Notes: generated from the sequence alone by a model not told the origin. DNA of 64,000 nucleotides from Nocardioidaceae bacterium (GCA_017744365.1 JAGIBL010000002.1:806001-870000), one strand, 5' to 3'; shown: positions 7,558-16,329, counted from the stretch's first letter. Numbers and translations: made by a program.

Positions 7558-9036
7558 ATGAAGCGCCTGCTCGCCCTCGCCCTGCTGCTCTCCGCGTGCC
7601 TGCTGCCCCAGGCCGCGAGCGCGAACGGCGCACTGCCGATCCCGGCTCTCCCGACGGACTGGCTGAGCGAGCCGTTCAGCGGCACGCCGGCGACCGCGAA
7701 CCCCCTGCCGCACGAGCCGATCGGCCAGAACCCCTTCCTGTCCGCCAACGGCACGAACTCGATGCACAACGACGCCTACGCCTCCGACGCCTACGAGGTC
7801 AGCGGCCCGCTCGGGGTCGACCTCACAGTGCGCTCGGCGACGTACGGGGTCTCGGAGTGCGCCACTATCGCCTTCGACTCCAGGAAGCGGATCGTCGGCC
7901 TCTGCGGCGCCTTGGACGGGTTCAAGCTGCGGCTGATCGACCCGGTCACGCTGCGCACCATCGGCGGCGACCTCACCACCTCGAAGCGCAACCTGCTGAC
8001 CTTGCAGAACCCGTTCAGCGACATCTGCGGCGGCACCTACTTCTCCCTGGACAGCCACGACGTCGCCTACGTGCTCACCACCACCAAGCAGGTCTGGAAG
8101 GTGCGGGTCGACGCGGACGGCTTCACCAAGCTCGGCGCGTACGACGCCAGCGCGGCCGTCCCCGACGGCGACTGCATGGTCGCGACCATGCCGGACTGGA
8201 GCGGCCACATCTTCTTCGCCACCCAGCAGGGCCGGGTCGGCGTCATCGACCAGGACACCGGCACCGTCAAGACGATGAAGTTCGGTGACGGCGAGGGCAT
8301 CTACAACTCGCTGGCCGGCGACGAGACCGGCGCGATCTACCTGGTCACCACGCACCGGCTCGCCGCGGTCGAGGCCGACGGCACCGGGACCCCGGTGGTG
8401 CGCTGGTCCGAGACCTACGACCGCGGCACCACGCAGAAGCCGGGCCAGCTCTCCCAGGGCTCGGGCACCACGCCGACGCTGATCGGCCAGGACCTGGTCG
8501 CGATCACCGACAACGCCGAGCCGCGGATGAACGTGATCTTCTACCGGCGCAGCGGATCGGAGCCCGGGCGCCAGCTGTGCAAGGTCCCGGTCTTCGCCGA
8601 CGGCGCCTCGGACACCGAGAACAGCCTGGTGTACGCGGGCGGGCACTCGGTGATCGTGGAGAACAACTACGGCTACGCCGGCCTGCAGAGCACCCTGCTC
8701 GGCAAGACCTCCTCGCCGGGGGTCGCGAAGGTGACGCTCAACGACGACGACACCTGCCAGGTCGACTGGACCAACCCGATCGTGGCGCCGACCTCGGTGC
8801 CGAAGGTCTCGCTCGGCAACGGGCTGCTCTACGTCTACGCGAAGCCGGCCGGATGTCTGCTGTGCGACAACTGGTACCTGACCGCCATCGACGTGCGCAC
8901 CGGCACGACCCGGTGGATGCAGCGCACCGGCAACGGGATCCAGTGGAACAACCACTACGCCGCGATCTACCTCGGTCCGGACGGAGCGGCCTACATGCCG
9001 ACCCTGGCCGGGCTGATCCGTTTCGCCGACGGCTGA
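7558..9036 (+). CDS. Secreted beta-propeller-like protein
   Basis: A 492-residue exported protein. Residues 1-22 form a clear signal peptide ending ASA. The mature part has repeated segments of the type 'variable x G ... W/Y', for instance GVIDQDTGTVK, AAVEADGTGT and TAIDVRTGTTRWMQR, as in PQQ-like quinoprotein propellers. Several cysteines (CDGTY-like CGGTYF, CLLCDNW) could form disulfides outside the cell. It starts 6 bp after the SDR stop, so it probably shares that promoter and any KstR-type control. No catalytic motif is recognised; a sugar or cofactor role cannot be assigned. Confidence 0.7.
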   Translation: MKRLLALALLLSACLLPQAASANGALPIPALPTDWLSEPFSGTPATANPLPHEPIGQNPFLSANGTNSMHNDAYASDAYEVSGPLGVDLTVRSATYGVSECATIAFDSRKRIVGLCGALDGFKLRLIDPVTLRTIGGDLTTSKRNLLTLQNPFSDICGGTYFSLDSHDVAYVLTTTKQVWKVRVDADGFTKLGAYDASAAVPDGDCMVATMPDWSGHIFFATQQGRVGVIDQDTGTVKTMKFGDGEGIYNSLAGDETGAIYLVTTHRLAAVEADGTGTPVVRWSETYDRGTTQKPGQLSQGSGTTPTLIGQDLVAITDNAEPRMNVIFYRRSGSEPGRQLCKVPVFADGASDTENSLVYAGGHSVIVENNYGYAGLQSTLLGKTSSPGVAKVTLNDDDTCQVDWTNPIVAPTSVPKVSLGNGLLYVYAKPAGCLLCDNWYLTAIDVRTGTTRWMQRTGNGIQWNNHYAAIYLGPDGAAYMPTLAGLIRFADG

Positions 9037-9148
9037 GCGCTGCCGAGATCCGCTGATTTTCGGTCCTGGAACGGGCCAGATCGTCCGTGACCTCGGCGTG
9101 CGTTCCGTCGTTGACCTCAGTGAACGGTCGTGTACAGGCCGGGGGTGG

Positions 9149-9206
9149 ACAGCCCCTCACGCACGCACCTGGTTCGGGGGAACAGGGCGCTTGCGTGGGG
9201 GGCTGT
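9149..9206. terminator. Long imperfect hairpin between convergent genes
   Basis: The arms 9149-9163 (starting ACAGCCCC) and 9192-9206 pair over 15 positions with one G-U, around a 28-nt loop. It is in the 197-bp gap between the convergent propeller gene and the small companion protein gene, and nothing else is recognised there. A terminator role is inference from position. Confidence 0.4.
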
Positions 9207-9233
9207 GCCGTCTTTCGGGGCTGTTCTCACGGG

Positions 9234-9467
9234 TCAGGGCCGGTACAGCGGGGCGACGGTGTAGACGAAGGCGTCGCCGGGCGCGTGCAGCTGGTCCTGG
9301 CGCTCCTGCTCGTCGGCGGCCACCAGGGCCGACAGCCCGTCCGGGAACGGGCCCAGGTAGCTGGTCGTCCCGGTGGCCTGGTCGGCGCAGATGAGGACGT
9401 GAGGCCGTTCGATCTCGGTGGTGATCATCCGCGAGATGGCTTGGAGGATCGACTCCTGCTCATCCAT
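9234..9467 (-). CDS. Small companion protein of the fused sigma/anti-sigma locus (GPF type)
   Basis: A 77-residue soluble protein of unknown function. Its core reads PHVLICA, then six to eight residues, then TSYLGPFPDG. The same pattern (hydrophobic strand ending in Cys, a glycine turn, aromatic-x-GP-aromatic, then an alanine-rich helix) appears in the two small proteins at 30866-31132 and 30642-30869, which sit behind a paralogous sigma gene. It lies 69 bp downstream of its own sigma gene on the same strand, with a hairpin in that gap. The repeated association is the only functional clue. Confidence 0.65.
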   Translation of the reverse strand: MDEQESILQAISRMITTEIERPHVLICADQATGTTSYLGPFPDGLSALVAADEQERQDQLHAPGDAFVYTVAPLYRP

Positions 9468-9514
9468 GTCGTCACTTTCGGTCCATTCCCGGTGCCTCCG
9501 GGATCCACCCCACT

Positions 9515-9532
9515 GACGGCCAAGAGGCCGTC
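9515..9532 (-). terminator. Hairpin between fused sigma gene and companion gene
   Basis: A perfect 7-bp stem GACGGCC/GGCCGTC with a 4-nt loop lies 5 bases after the TAA of the sigma gene. There is no T-tract. It could be an attenuator lowering expression of the companion gene, or simply the end of the sigma transcript. Confidence 0.4.
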
Positions 9533-9536
9533 TGGA

Positions 9537-11069
9537 TTACGTCACCGGCAGCAGGATGCTGATCCGGTTGTCCGACGGGTCCGGGTCCGGCACCCCGAGC
9601 GGCCGGATCGCGAGCGTGATCCGCGGCTGCTGGCCGGCGGGCAGCACGTCGATCCCGAGGGTGCGGGGCTCGGCTCCGGCGGGCAGCAGGCAGGTCAGCC
9701 GCACGTCGCCCTGTGACGTGCTCCGTGACGTGCTCCGGATGCACGTCCAGGCACCGAAGTCGTGGTCCTGGTGGACCCGCTGGTTCGCGACGGCGTGCAG
9801 CACCACGTCCAGCTGCAGTGCCGTGCCCGGGCCGGCGACGGCACCCGTGACCGGCACCTCCACGTGCTGCCAGGGTGAGCCCTCGATCGGCTCGCTGGCG
9901 TACCCGCCCAAACCCACGTCGACGGGTGCCGCCGCGGTCGCCGTCGGGGACGGCGCGGGCGTGAACGGTCGCGGGCTCGGCGACGGGGAGCGCGTCGCCG
10001 GCGCGGCCGGGTCGAGACTGCCCGCATCGGGCAGCGGCGCGACCGGGACGTGCTGGTGCCGCGTTGCCGCGGGGGTGGGCCGCGCCTGCAGGGTGGGGGC
10101 CGAGCGGACCGAGGGTGCGGCCGTCGGGACCGGCGCGGGCGCGCGGTCGGCATGGCCCGACGGCCACACCAGGACGGCGACGGTGACGGCGGATCCGAGC
10201 AGGCCGGCCGCGACGAGCAGCAGGCGCGCGAGGTGGTGCTGCGCCAGGAAGCCGCGGACGAGGACCGGTGCCGTGAGGCCGAGGAGGGCGGGCCCGATCG
10301 CGGCGCCCAGGTTGGTGTTGATCGAGGCGAGCTCGGCGGCCACCGCGGCGCACGAGACGCAGCCGTCGAGGTGCCGCTCGACCAGCGCCTGCTTGGAGGG
10401 CGTCAGCCCGCCGCGGACCCAGCGCGGCAGCAGCTCGAGGACCTCCTTGTGCGCGCCGGTCCGGTCCAGGGCGACGTGCTGGGCCAGGTAGGCGTTGCGC
10501 AGACCTTCACGGGCTCGGAAGCTCAGCACCGCCACCGAGTTGGGGTTGCCGTCGATCAGCTCGGCGGTCTCCTCGAGGGTGCGCGACTCCACGGCGGTGT
10601 ACCAGAGCACCAGCCGCCAGCGCTCGGGCAGCGACAGGAACGCCCGGCGCACGATCTCCGCGTCCAGGGTCGCGCCGGCGGTGTCGGGCGCGATCAGCTC
10701 GCGTGGCGGCGCCTCCGAGTTCACCTCGCTGACCCGGGTGTGCGCGACCTCGCGGCCGTGCTTGCGGTGCAGGTCCACCCGGACGCGGCGGATCGTGGTG
10801 AACAGGTACGGCCGGAACGCCTCCGGCCCGCCGCCCTGGTAGAGCGCGGCGAAGACCCGCTCGAAGGCCTCCGAGACGATGTCCTCGACGTGGGTGTGGC
10901 TCGCGTTCGAGGAGGCGAACCGGATCGCGGCCGGCCGGTGCCGGCGGAACAGCTCGGCGGCCGCCTCGACGTCACCGCGCCGGACCGCCTGGATCAGGGT
11001 CGCGTCGGGCGGCTCCAGGTCGGTCGTGTCGTCGTCGTACGGGTGCTCTCCCGGCACCTTGGCAGGCAT
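9537..11069 (-). CDS. ECF sigma factor fused to zinc-finger anti-sigma, membrane and distal domains (copy 1)
   Basis: A 510-residue one-protein sigma/anti-sigma. Residues about 23-103 are sigma region 2 and 135-195 region 4 with a plausible helix-turn-helix. A zinc-binding anti-sigma-like motif H-x3-C-x2-C follows (H233, C237, C240), then a hydrophobic stretch at 253-270 and a clear membrane helix at about 282-303. A Pro/Ser/Thr-rich linker (305-390) leads to a ~115-residue terminal domain with two cysteines after a tryptophan (FGAWTC). If there is one membrane pass, that domain is outside and may sense a signal; two passes would put it inside. ECF proteins with fused anti-sigma regions are known in actinobacteria. 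A paralogue with the same layout is at 31146-32621. Confidence 0.85.
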   Translation of the reverse strand: MPAKVPGEHPYDDDTTDLEPPDATLIQAVRRGDVEAAAELFRRHRPAAIRFASSNASHTHVEDIVSEAFERVFAALYQGGGPEAFRPYLFTTIRRVRVDLHRKHGREVAHTRVSEVNSEAPPRELIAPDTAGATLDAEIVRRAFLSLPERWRLVLWYTAVESRTLEETAELIDGNPNSVAVLSFRAREGLRNAYLAQHVALDRTGAHKEVLELLPRWVRGGLTPSKQALVERHLDGCVSCAAVAAELASINTNLGAAIGPALLGLTAPVLVRGFLAQHHLARLLLVAAGLLGSAVTVAVLVWPSGHADRAPAPVPTAAPSVRSAPTLQARPTPAATRHQHVPVAPLPDAGSLDPAAPATRSPSPSPRPFTPAPSPTATAAAPVDVGLGGYASEPIEGSPWQHVEVPVTGAVAGPGTALQLDVVLHAVANQRVHQDHDFGAWTCIRSTSRSTSQGDVRLTCLLPAGAEPRTLGIDVLPAGQQPRITLAIRPLGVPDPDPSDNRISILLPVT

Positions 11070-11291
11070 GTTCCCCTCGCCTTCCGGGCATGACGACGAC
11101 CGCTGCCGGCACCGGGAGTCCCGGTGGCGACAACGGTCGTACGTCGAGTCCGAGCCCGGGTCACCGGACGCGGTCGGATGTCCTCACGCTCCGGTGGACG
11201 GGAGAAAGGCCGCGAACATTACGGCGTTCGCGGAAAAAGTTCGCTTTGTCGCGGCGCGTAATGCGCAGCAGCCTCGTTCCGTCAGTCGGCC

Positions 11292-11738
11292 ATGGGAACG
11301 ACCACGCTGAGACGAGTCGGAGCATTTGTGCTGGCACTGCTTCTCGCAGTGACCCTGGGCGGGTGCGGGTTCAGCGCCGACGCCGGAACCGGCAACTGCA
11401 CGGTGAAGGCGAACAACGTCCATCAATCCACCGGAAGCCCGGGGTTCATGGACGCGAAGATGCAGATCACCTGCAGCGTTTCGCTCGAGCGGCTCTCCGG
11501 CACCATCAAGCTGCAGCGCAGGATCGACGGGTCCTGGGTGGATGTTCCGTTCACCAGCAAGAGCAGAGCCTACGAGAACACCAGGGCCGGGAAGACCTAC
11601 GTCGTCATGACCGACACCTACAGCTGCCGGCGCGGAGTCTTCCGCTCCGCCGCTCGCGGGTCGGGAGTCCTCGATGGCAGGCCCAGCAGCTCGGCCGCGT
11701 GGGAGTACGGCAATGCCGTCACGAATCCCTGCGACTAG
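11292..11738 (+). CDS. Small lipoprotein of unknown function
   Basis: A 148-residue exported protein with a lipobox (LGGC) after a hydrophobic segment, so it should be lipid-anchored at the outer face of the membrane. The mature domain contains four further cysteines and a two-part beta pattern (VQ/LQRRIDGSW, then TYVVMTDTYSC), which suggests a small disulfide-bonded sandwich. I do not recognise the family. The 222-bp region upstream is divergent with the fused sigma gene and contains CATTACG/CGTAATG arms at 11217-11223 and 11257-11263 around an A-rich core, the likeliest promoter zone. Confidence 0.65.
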   Translation: MGTTTLRRVGAFVLALLLAVTLGGCGFSADAGTGNCTVKANNVHQSTGSPGFMDAKMQITCSVSLERLSGTIKLQRRIDGSWVDVPFTSKSRAYENTRAGKTYVVMTDTYSCRRGVFRSAARGSGVLDGRPSSSAAWEYGNAVTNPCD

Positions 11739-11782
11739 GCTCACATCCCCCTCCACCGCCTCCCGGAACGGAAACCACCTCG

Positions 11783-12199
11783 ATGGACAGGTATGACACG
11801 ACCCGGGTCCTGCTCGGCCTGCAGGACATCGTGCTGGGTCGCGGCCGGGTCGTCGCGCGGGACGGGCTGCCGGACGGGCGCCTGGACGCGATCCTCGTGC
11901 CGGAGGGAGACGAGCACACTCCGGTTGTGGTGCGCATCTTCGCCGACGTCTGCCGGCTGACCTTCGGGAGCGGCTCGTCCGACTCCTTCGGGTACGGCGG
12001 TGTGGACGACGAGGACATCGTGCTCGATGCGGTTCGTGCGATCGTCTCCGGTCACGCATGGGAGCGATTCGTCCTCGACGACGACGGGCTCCACGTGCTG
12101 CCGCGCATCGTCGGCACTCTGCACGAGACCGTCGCCGGGGGCGACGACCTCGACGTGGCCTACGAGCGACGGGTCCCGGCCTGGCCTCCGATGTCGTGA
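11783..12199 (+). CDS. Hypothetical protein, first gene of ABC exporter operon
   Basis: A 138-residue acidic protein without signal peptide or membrane segment. It has many short acidic patches (VPEGDEHT, GVDDEDIVLD, VLDDDGLHVLP) and no motif I recognise. The ATG at 11783 begins where codon usage becomes gene-like; open frame further upstream overlaps the lipoprotein gene. Its last codons overlap the GTG of the ABC ATPase by 4 bp, which indicates translational coupling and a shared function with the transporter, possibly as a regulator or chaperone. Confidence 0.55.
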   Translation: MDRYDTTRVLLGLQDIVLGRGRVVARDGLPDGRLDAILVPEGDEHTPVVVRIFADVCRLTFGSGSSDSFGYGGVDDEDIVLDAVRAIVSGHAWERFVLDDDGLHVLPRIVGTLHETVAGGDDLDVAYERRVPAWPPMS

Positions 12200-13092
12200 C
12201 GGCGATCCAGGTTCGCGGCCTGACCAAGCATCGACGAGGTCGCGGACGAGTCGTCGATGACGTCTCGTTCGATGTCGCGCGCGGCCGGGTCTGCGCGCTC
12301 CTAGGGCCGAACGGCTCGGGCAAGACGACGATCCTGCGGATGATGGTCGGCCTCACCCGTGGCTCAGGATCGACGTACTTCGACGGCCGGCGCTTCCTCG
12401 ATCTCCCGACGCCGAGGAAGTACGTCGGAGCGGCACTCGCCCCGGCACCTTTCCACCCAGGCCGACGCGTGTCTTCCCACCTGCGGATGGTCGCAGCCGC
12501 CTCGGCCCTGCCGCCTGAACGCGTCGATGCCGTCCTCGACGAAACCGGTTTGACCGAGTACGCCCGTGCTCCCATCAAAGCTCTGTCGCTCGGGCTGAAG
12601 CAACGGCTGTCCATCGCCAACGCGATCATCGGCGACCCGGCGATCCTGCTGCTCGACGAGCCGACGAACGGTCTCGATCCCGCCAGCGCCGTGTGGTTCC
12701 GCGACTATCTACGGTTCGTGGCGAGCAACGGCACGACCGTCCTCGTCTCGTCGCACCATCTCCGCGAGGCCGACGCGTATGCCCACGACGTCGTCATCCT
12801 CGACGCCGGCCGAGTCCGCGCAGCCGGACCGGTCGCCGCACTCCGCGCAGCGCACAGCGCCGACAGGCCCGTCAACGTCAGGACGGAGGCGCGTCAACGA
12901 CTCACCGACCTGGTCGTCCGGCACGGTGGACACGTGGTAGCCGGCGCCGACGCTTCCCTGCAGGTGCACGGGCTCTCCGCAGCCGCGATCGGCGGCCTCG
13001 CCGCGGCGTACCGGGTCCCGCTCGACGAGCTCACCCCCGAGGTCGTCACGCTGGAAGACATCGTCCATGCGGTCAGCCAGCGGCTGTCGTGA
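12196..13092 (+). CDS. ABC transporter ATP-binding protein
   Basis: A 298-residue ABC ATPase of the exporter (ABC-2) type. The Walker A is GPNGSGKTT, the signature is LSLGLKQR (in place of LSGG), Walker B is ILLLDEPTNGLDP and the H-loop is SSHHL. The C-terminal 80 residues after the ATPase core are typical for drug, bacitracin or lantibiotic-type exporters. The GTG start overlaps the upstream stop and its own stop region overlaps the permease start. The cargo is unknown. Confidence 0.9.
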   Translation: MTAIQVRGLTKHRRGRGRVVDDVSFDVARGRVCALLGPNGSGKTTILRMMVGLTRGSGSTYFDGRRFLDLPTPRKYVGAALAPAPFHPGRRVSSHLRMVAAASALPPERVDAVLDETGLTEYARAPIKALSLGLKQRLSIANAIIGDPAILLLDEPTNGLDPASAVWFRDYLRFVASNGTTVLVSSHHLREADAYAHDVVILDAGRVRAAGPVAALRAAHSADRPVNVRTEARQRLTDLVVRHGGHVVAGADASLQVHGLSAAAIGGLAAAYRVPLDELTPEVVTLEDIVHAVSQRLS

Positions 13093-13913
13093 CAACAACC
13101 CTGACAGCGCCTCCGCGCTGGAGCCGGTCGGCGTCGTACGAGTGGTGGCGCCTGCGCAGCCTGTCGTCCTCCTGGGCTCTGCTCGGGGGTGCGCTCGCCG
13201 TCTCGGGACTCGTCGCCGCCTTCGTGGCGATGGCGGCTCGAGAAGGCGCGGTCAGCGGCCCCCGCGACGTCGTCGCGACCGCACTGAGCCAAGGTGGCGC
13301 CCTTGGAATTCCGTTCTTCGCCGCGCATCTGTGCGGCTTTCTCGGGGCGCTGGCGTGGGCCGAGGACGTCCGCGGGGAGGCGGCCACCACGACACTGACC
13401 ACGATCAACGGACGAACTGCGGTCTTCGTCGCCAGGACGATCACCTCCATCGTCGTCGCGCTCCTGTGCGCACTCGCGTGCTGCCTGGTCGTGTTCGCGG
13501 TGATCGGCGCGTCGATCGGCTGGAACACGGCGTTGAGCGACCCGGCGCAACTCGCCGTGCAGGCGATCCGGACCGTCGGCTCCTTCGCTTTCCTCACCGT
13601 CGTCTACGCGAACACGACCGTCATTCTTCGCTCCGCGACACTCGCGGTCTTCGCCGTGCTCGCAGCGCAGTTCCTCGCCGAACCACTCGTGCGCGGGGTC
13701 GTGCTCCTGGTGCCGTCGCTCCAACGGTTCATCGACGAGCTGCCGTACCTTCCGTTCGGCGCGGCCGACAGTCTCAGGGCACCGTCGCTGCACGACGCGG
13801 GATTCTCACTGCTCGACCGACCGGGCACCACAGCAGCGGTCGCCGAGAGCAGCGTGGTGATGCTGGCTCTCCTGGCGACCGCTGCCGCGTGCTTCCGGCT
13901 GCGGGACCCCTAG
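13089..13913 (+). CDS. ABC-2-type permease
   Basis: A 274-residue membrane protein with about six hydrophobic segments, including AWALLGGALAVSGLVAA near the N-terminus and LLALLATAAAC at the C-terminus. A loop (EDVRGEAATTTL) after the second segment looks like the ABC-2 coupling region. The GTG overlaps the ATPase stop (GTGA), so the two form the transporter. It ends 4 bp inside the convergent E2 gene. Confidence 0.8.
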   Translation: MTTTLTAPPRWSRSASYEWWRLRSLSSSWALLGGALAVSGLVAAFVAMAAREGAVSGPRDVVATALSQGGALGIPFFAAHLCGFLGALAWAEDVRGEAATTTLTTINGRTAVFVARTITSIVVALLCALACCLVVFAVIGASIGWNTALSDPAQLAVQAIRTVGSFAFLTVVYANTTVILRSATLAVFAVLAAQFLAEPLVRGVVLLVPSLQRFIDELPYLPFGAADSLRAPSLHDAGFSLLDRPGTTAAVAESSVVMLALLATAAACFRLRDP

Positions 13914-15352
13914 AACAACAGCGAGGTGGCGGGGTCCTCCATGATCGCGGCGACGTCGGCGAGGAAGCGGGAGCCGCTCTCGCCGTCGACGTGGCGGTGG
14001 TCGAAGGAGAGGGCCAGGGTGCACACGTCGCGCACCTCGAGCCGCTCCTCGGCCCCCGAGCCCACGACCCAGGGCTGCCGCTTGGTGGCGCCGAAGCAGA
14101 GGATCGCCGACTCGCCCGGGTTGATGATCGGGGTGCCGCCGTCGACGCCGAAGACGCCGACGTTGGTGATCGTGAAGGTGCCGCCGCTCATCTCCGCCGG
14201 CTGGGTCTTCCCGGCCCGCGCGGTCGCGGTCAGGTCGCCGAGCGCGCCGGCCAGCTCGACCATCGACAGCGAGTCGGCGTCCTTGATGTTCGGCACCACC
14301 AGCCCGCGCGGGGTGGCCGCGGCGATGCCGAGGTTCACGTACCGCCGGAACTCGATCTCCTGGGCCGCCTCGTCCCAGACGCTGTTGACCACCGGCGTCC
14401 GGCGCAGCGCCCGCATGCTCGCCCAGGCCAGCACCAGCAGCGGCGAGACCTTGACGTCGGCGAACTCGCGGCGGGCCCGGAGCCGCTCGACGAACTCGGT
14501 CGTGCGGGTGACGTCCACGGTGATCCACTCGGTCACGTGCGGCGCGGTGAAGGCCGAGGCCACCATCGCCTGGCCCATCATCTTGCGCACGCCCTTGATC
14601 GGCTCGCGCCACGAGCGGTCTCCGGCCGGTGCCGTCGCTGCGGGCTTGGGCGCCACGGCCCCCACCGCCCCCTCGACGTCCGCCCGCGAGATCGTCCCGT
14701 TCGGGCCCGTCGGGGTCAGTGTCGCCAGGTCCACGCCGAGGTCCTTGGCCAGCTTGCGCACCGGCGGCTTGGCGAGCGCCCGCGGCTCCGTGACGGCTGC
14801 GACCGGCGCGGGCGCCGGCGCAGGCTGCGGGCCCGCCTGCGCCTCGATGTCGCTGGTGACCGCCTCGACGATCCCCATGACCCGGTCGTGCTGGCGCGGT
14901 GCCCCGGCATTGAACACGTCCTGGACGTCCGCCTTGGCCGCATGGGCGCCGGCGGCGTCCGGAGCGGTCCGGCGGGTCCGTCGTACGGCGCCCCGCTCGG
15001 CCTTGCTGCGGCCGACCAGGCTCTCGCCCTCGCCGCCACCACTGGCGGCCGGGTTGGAGAGGTCCATGTCCGACAGGTCGGGAGCCGCCGGCGCGGCGGG
15101 AGCAGCCGGTTCCGAGGCCCCCGTGCCGATCCGGATGATCGGCGTGCCCACCGGGACGGTCTCGCCTTCGGGCACCAGCAGGGCCTCCACGGTCCCCGCG
15201 TACGGCGACGGCAACTCGACCAGCGACTTGGCGGTCTCGATCTCGACGACGATGTCGTTGATCTTGACCTCGTCGCCGACCTTCACCTTCCAGGTGACGA
15301 TCTCCGCCTCGGTGAGGCCCTCGCCCACATCGGGCAACAAGTACTCACTCAT
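13910..15352 (-). CDS. bkdC: Branched-chain 2-oxoacid dehydrogenase, E2 acyltransferase
   Basis: A 480-residue dihydrolipoamide acyltransferase. The N-terminal lipoyl domain (1-78) has its lipoylation lysine in IETAKSLVE (K42). A long Ala/Pro linker is followed by a peripheral subunit-binding domain (VRKLAKDLGVDL, about 205-240) and the catalytic domain, whose active-site motif is DHRHVDG near the C-terminus. It is the last gene of an E1alpha-E1beta-E2 operon and overlaps E1beta by ATGA. It transfers the acyl group, probably isobutyryl-, isovaleryl- or 2-methylbutyryl-, to CoA, feeding branched fatty acid primers and valine/leucine/isoleucine breakdown. Confidence 0.9.
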   Translation of the reverse strand: MSEYLLPDVGEGLTEAEIVTWKVKVGDEVKINDIVVEIETAKSLVELPSPYAGTVEALLVPEGETVPVGTPIIRIGTGASEPAAPAAPAAPDLSDMDLSNPAASGGGEGESLVGRSKAERGAVRRTRRTAPDAAGAHAAKADVQDVFNAGAPRQHDRVMGIVEAVTSDIEAQAGPQPAPAPAPVAAVTEPRALAKPPVRKLAKDLGVDLATLTPTGPNGTISRADVEGAVGAVAPKPAATAPAGDRSWREPIKGVRKMMGQAMVASAFTAPHVTEWITVDVTRTTEFVERLRARREFADVKVSPLLVLAWASMRALRRTPVVNSVWDEAAQEIEFRRYVNLGIAAATPRGLVVPNIKDADSLSMVELAGALGDLTATARAGKTQPAEMSGGTFTITNVGVFGVDGGTPIINPGESAILCFGATKRQPWVVGSGAEERLEVRDVCTLALSFDHRHVDGESGSRFLADVAAIMEDPATSLLF

Positions 15353-16329
15353 CAGAACCCCATCGTCCGGTCGACGGCGTCGAGGACGCGGTCGAGGTCG
15401 GGCAACCACTCCTCCTCGATCCGGGCGGGCGGGTACGGGGTGTCGAAGCCGCCGACGCGCAGCACCGGGGCCTCCAGCGAGTAGAAGCACTGCTCGGTGA
15501 CCCGGGCGGCGATCTCCGAGCCCATGCCGAGGTTCACATGGGCCTCGTGCGCGACCACGGCGCGGCCGGTCCGCCGTACGGACTCGTAGACCGGGCCGAG
15601 GTCGAGCGGGGAGAGCGTGCGCAGGTCGATCACCTCGAGCGAGCGGCCCTCGCCGGCCGCCGCCTCGGCGGCCTTGAGCAGCGTCTTGACCATCGGCCCG
15701 TACCCGATCAGCGTCGCGTCCGAGCCCGGGCGGACGACCCGGGAGCTGAACAGCGGCGGCGGGGTGGCCTCCTCGTCGAGTTCGGCCTTGTCGGCGTGGT
15801 ACTGCCGCTTGGGCTCCAGGAAGACCACCGGGTCGTCGTGGGCGATGGCCTGCTGGATCATCCAGTAGCCGTCGACCGGGTTCGAGCAGGTGACCACCTT
15901 GAGCCCGGGGGTGTGCGCGAACTGCGCCTCCGGGGACTCCGAGTGGTGCTCGACCGCGCCGATGCCGCCGCCGTACGGGATCCGGATGACCATGGGCATC
16001 TTCACCCGGCCCTGGGTGCGGAAGTGCAGCTTGGCGACCTGGCTGACGATCTGGTCGTAGGCCGGGTAGACGAAGCCGTCGAACTGGATCTCGCACACCG
16101 GCCGGTAGCCGCGGATGGCCAGGCCGACCGCGGTGCCGAGGATGCCGGACTCGGCGAGCGGGGAGTCGATCACCCGGTCCTCGCCGAAGTCCTTCTGCAG
16201 CCCGTCGGTGATCCGGAAGACGCCGCCGAGCTTGCCGACGTCCTCGCCCATGAGCAGGACCTTGGGGTCGTCCTCCATCGCCTTGCGCAGGCCCGCGTTG
16301 AGGGCCTTCGCGAGAGTCACCTTCGTCAT
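15352..16329 (-). CDS. bkdB: Branched-chain 2-oxoacid dehydrogenase, E1 beta subunit
   Basis: A 325-residue transketolase-like subunit. GEDVGKLGGVFRIT and DSPLAESGILGTAVGLA are the family's N-terminal motifs, and IPYGGGIGAVEHHSES is the segment lining the thiamine diphosphate site. Together with the E1 alpha subunit it decarboxylates branched 2-oxoacids and acylates the lipoyl arm of E2. The ATG overlaps the end of the E1 alpha gene (shared 16329 base), and its TGA overlaps the E2 start. Confidence 0.92.
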   Translation of the reverse strand: MTKVTLAKALNAGLRKAMEDDPKVLLMGEDVGKLGGVFRITDGLQKDFGEDRVIDSPLAESGILGTAVGLAIRGYRPVCEIQFDGFVYPAYDQIVSQVAKLHFRTQGRVKMPMVIRIPYGGGIGAVEHHSESPEAQFAHTPGLKVVTCSNPVDGYWMIQQAIAHDDPVVFLEPKRQYHADKAELDEEATPPPLFSSRVVRPGSDATLIGYGPMVKTLLKAAEAAAGEGRSLEVIDLRTLSPLDLGPVYESVRRTGRAVVAHEAHVNLGMGSEIAARVTEQCFYSLEAPVLRVGGFDTPYPPARIEEEWLPDLDRVLDAVDRTMGF

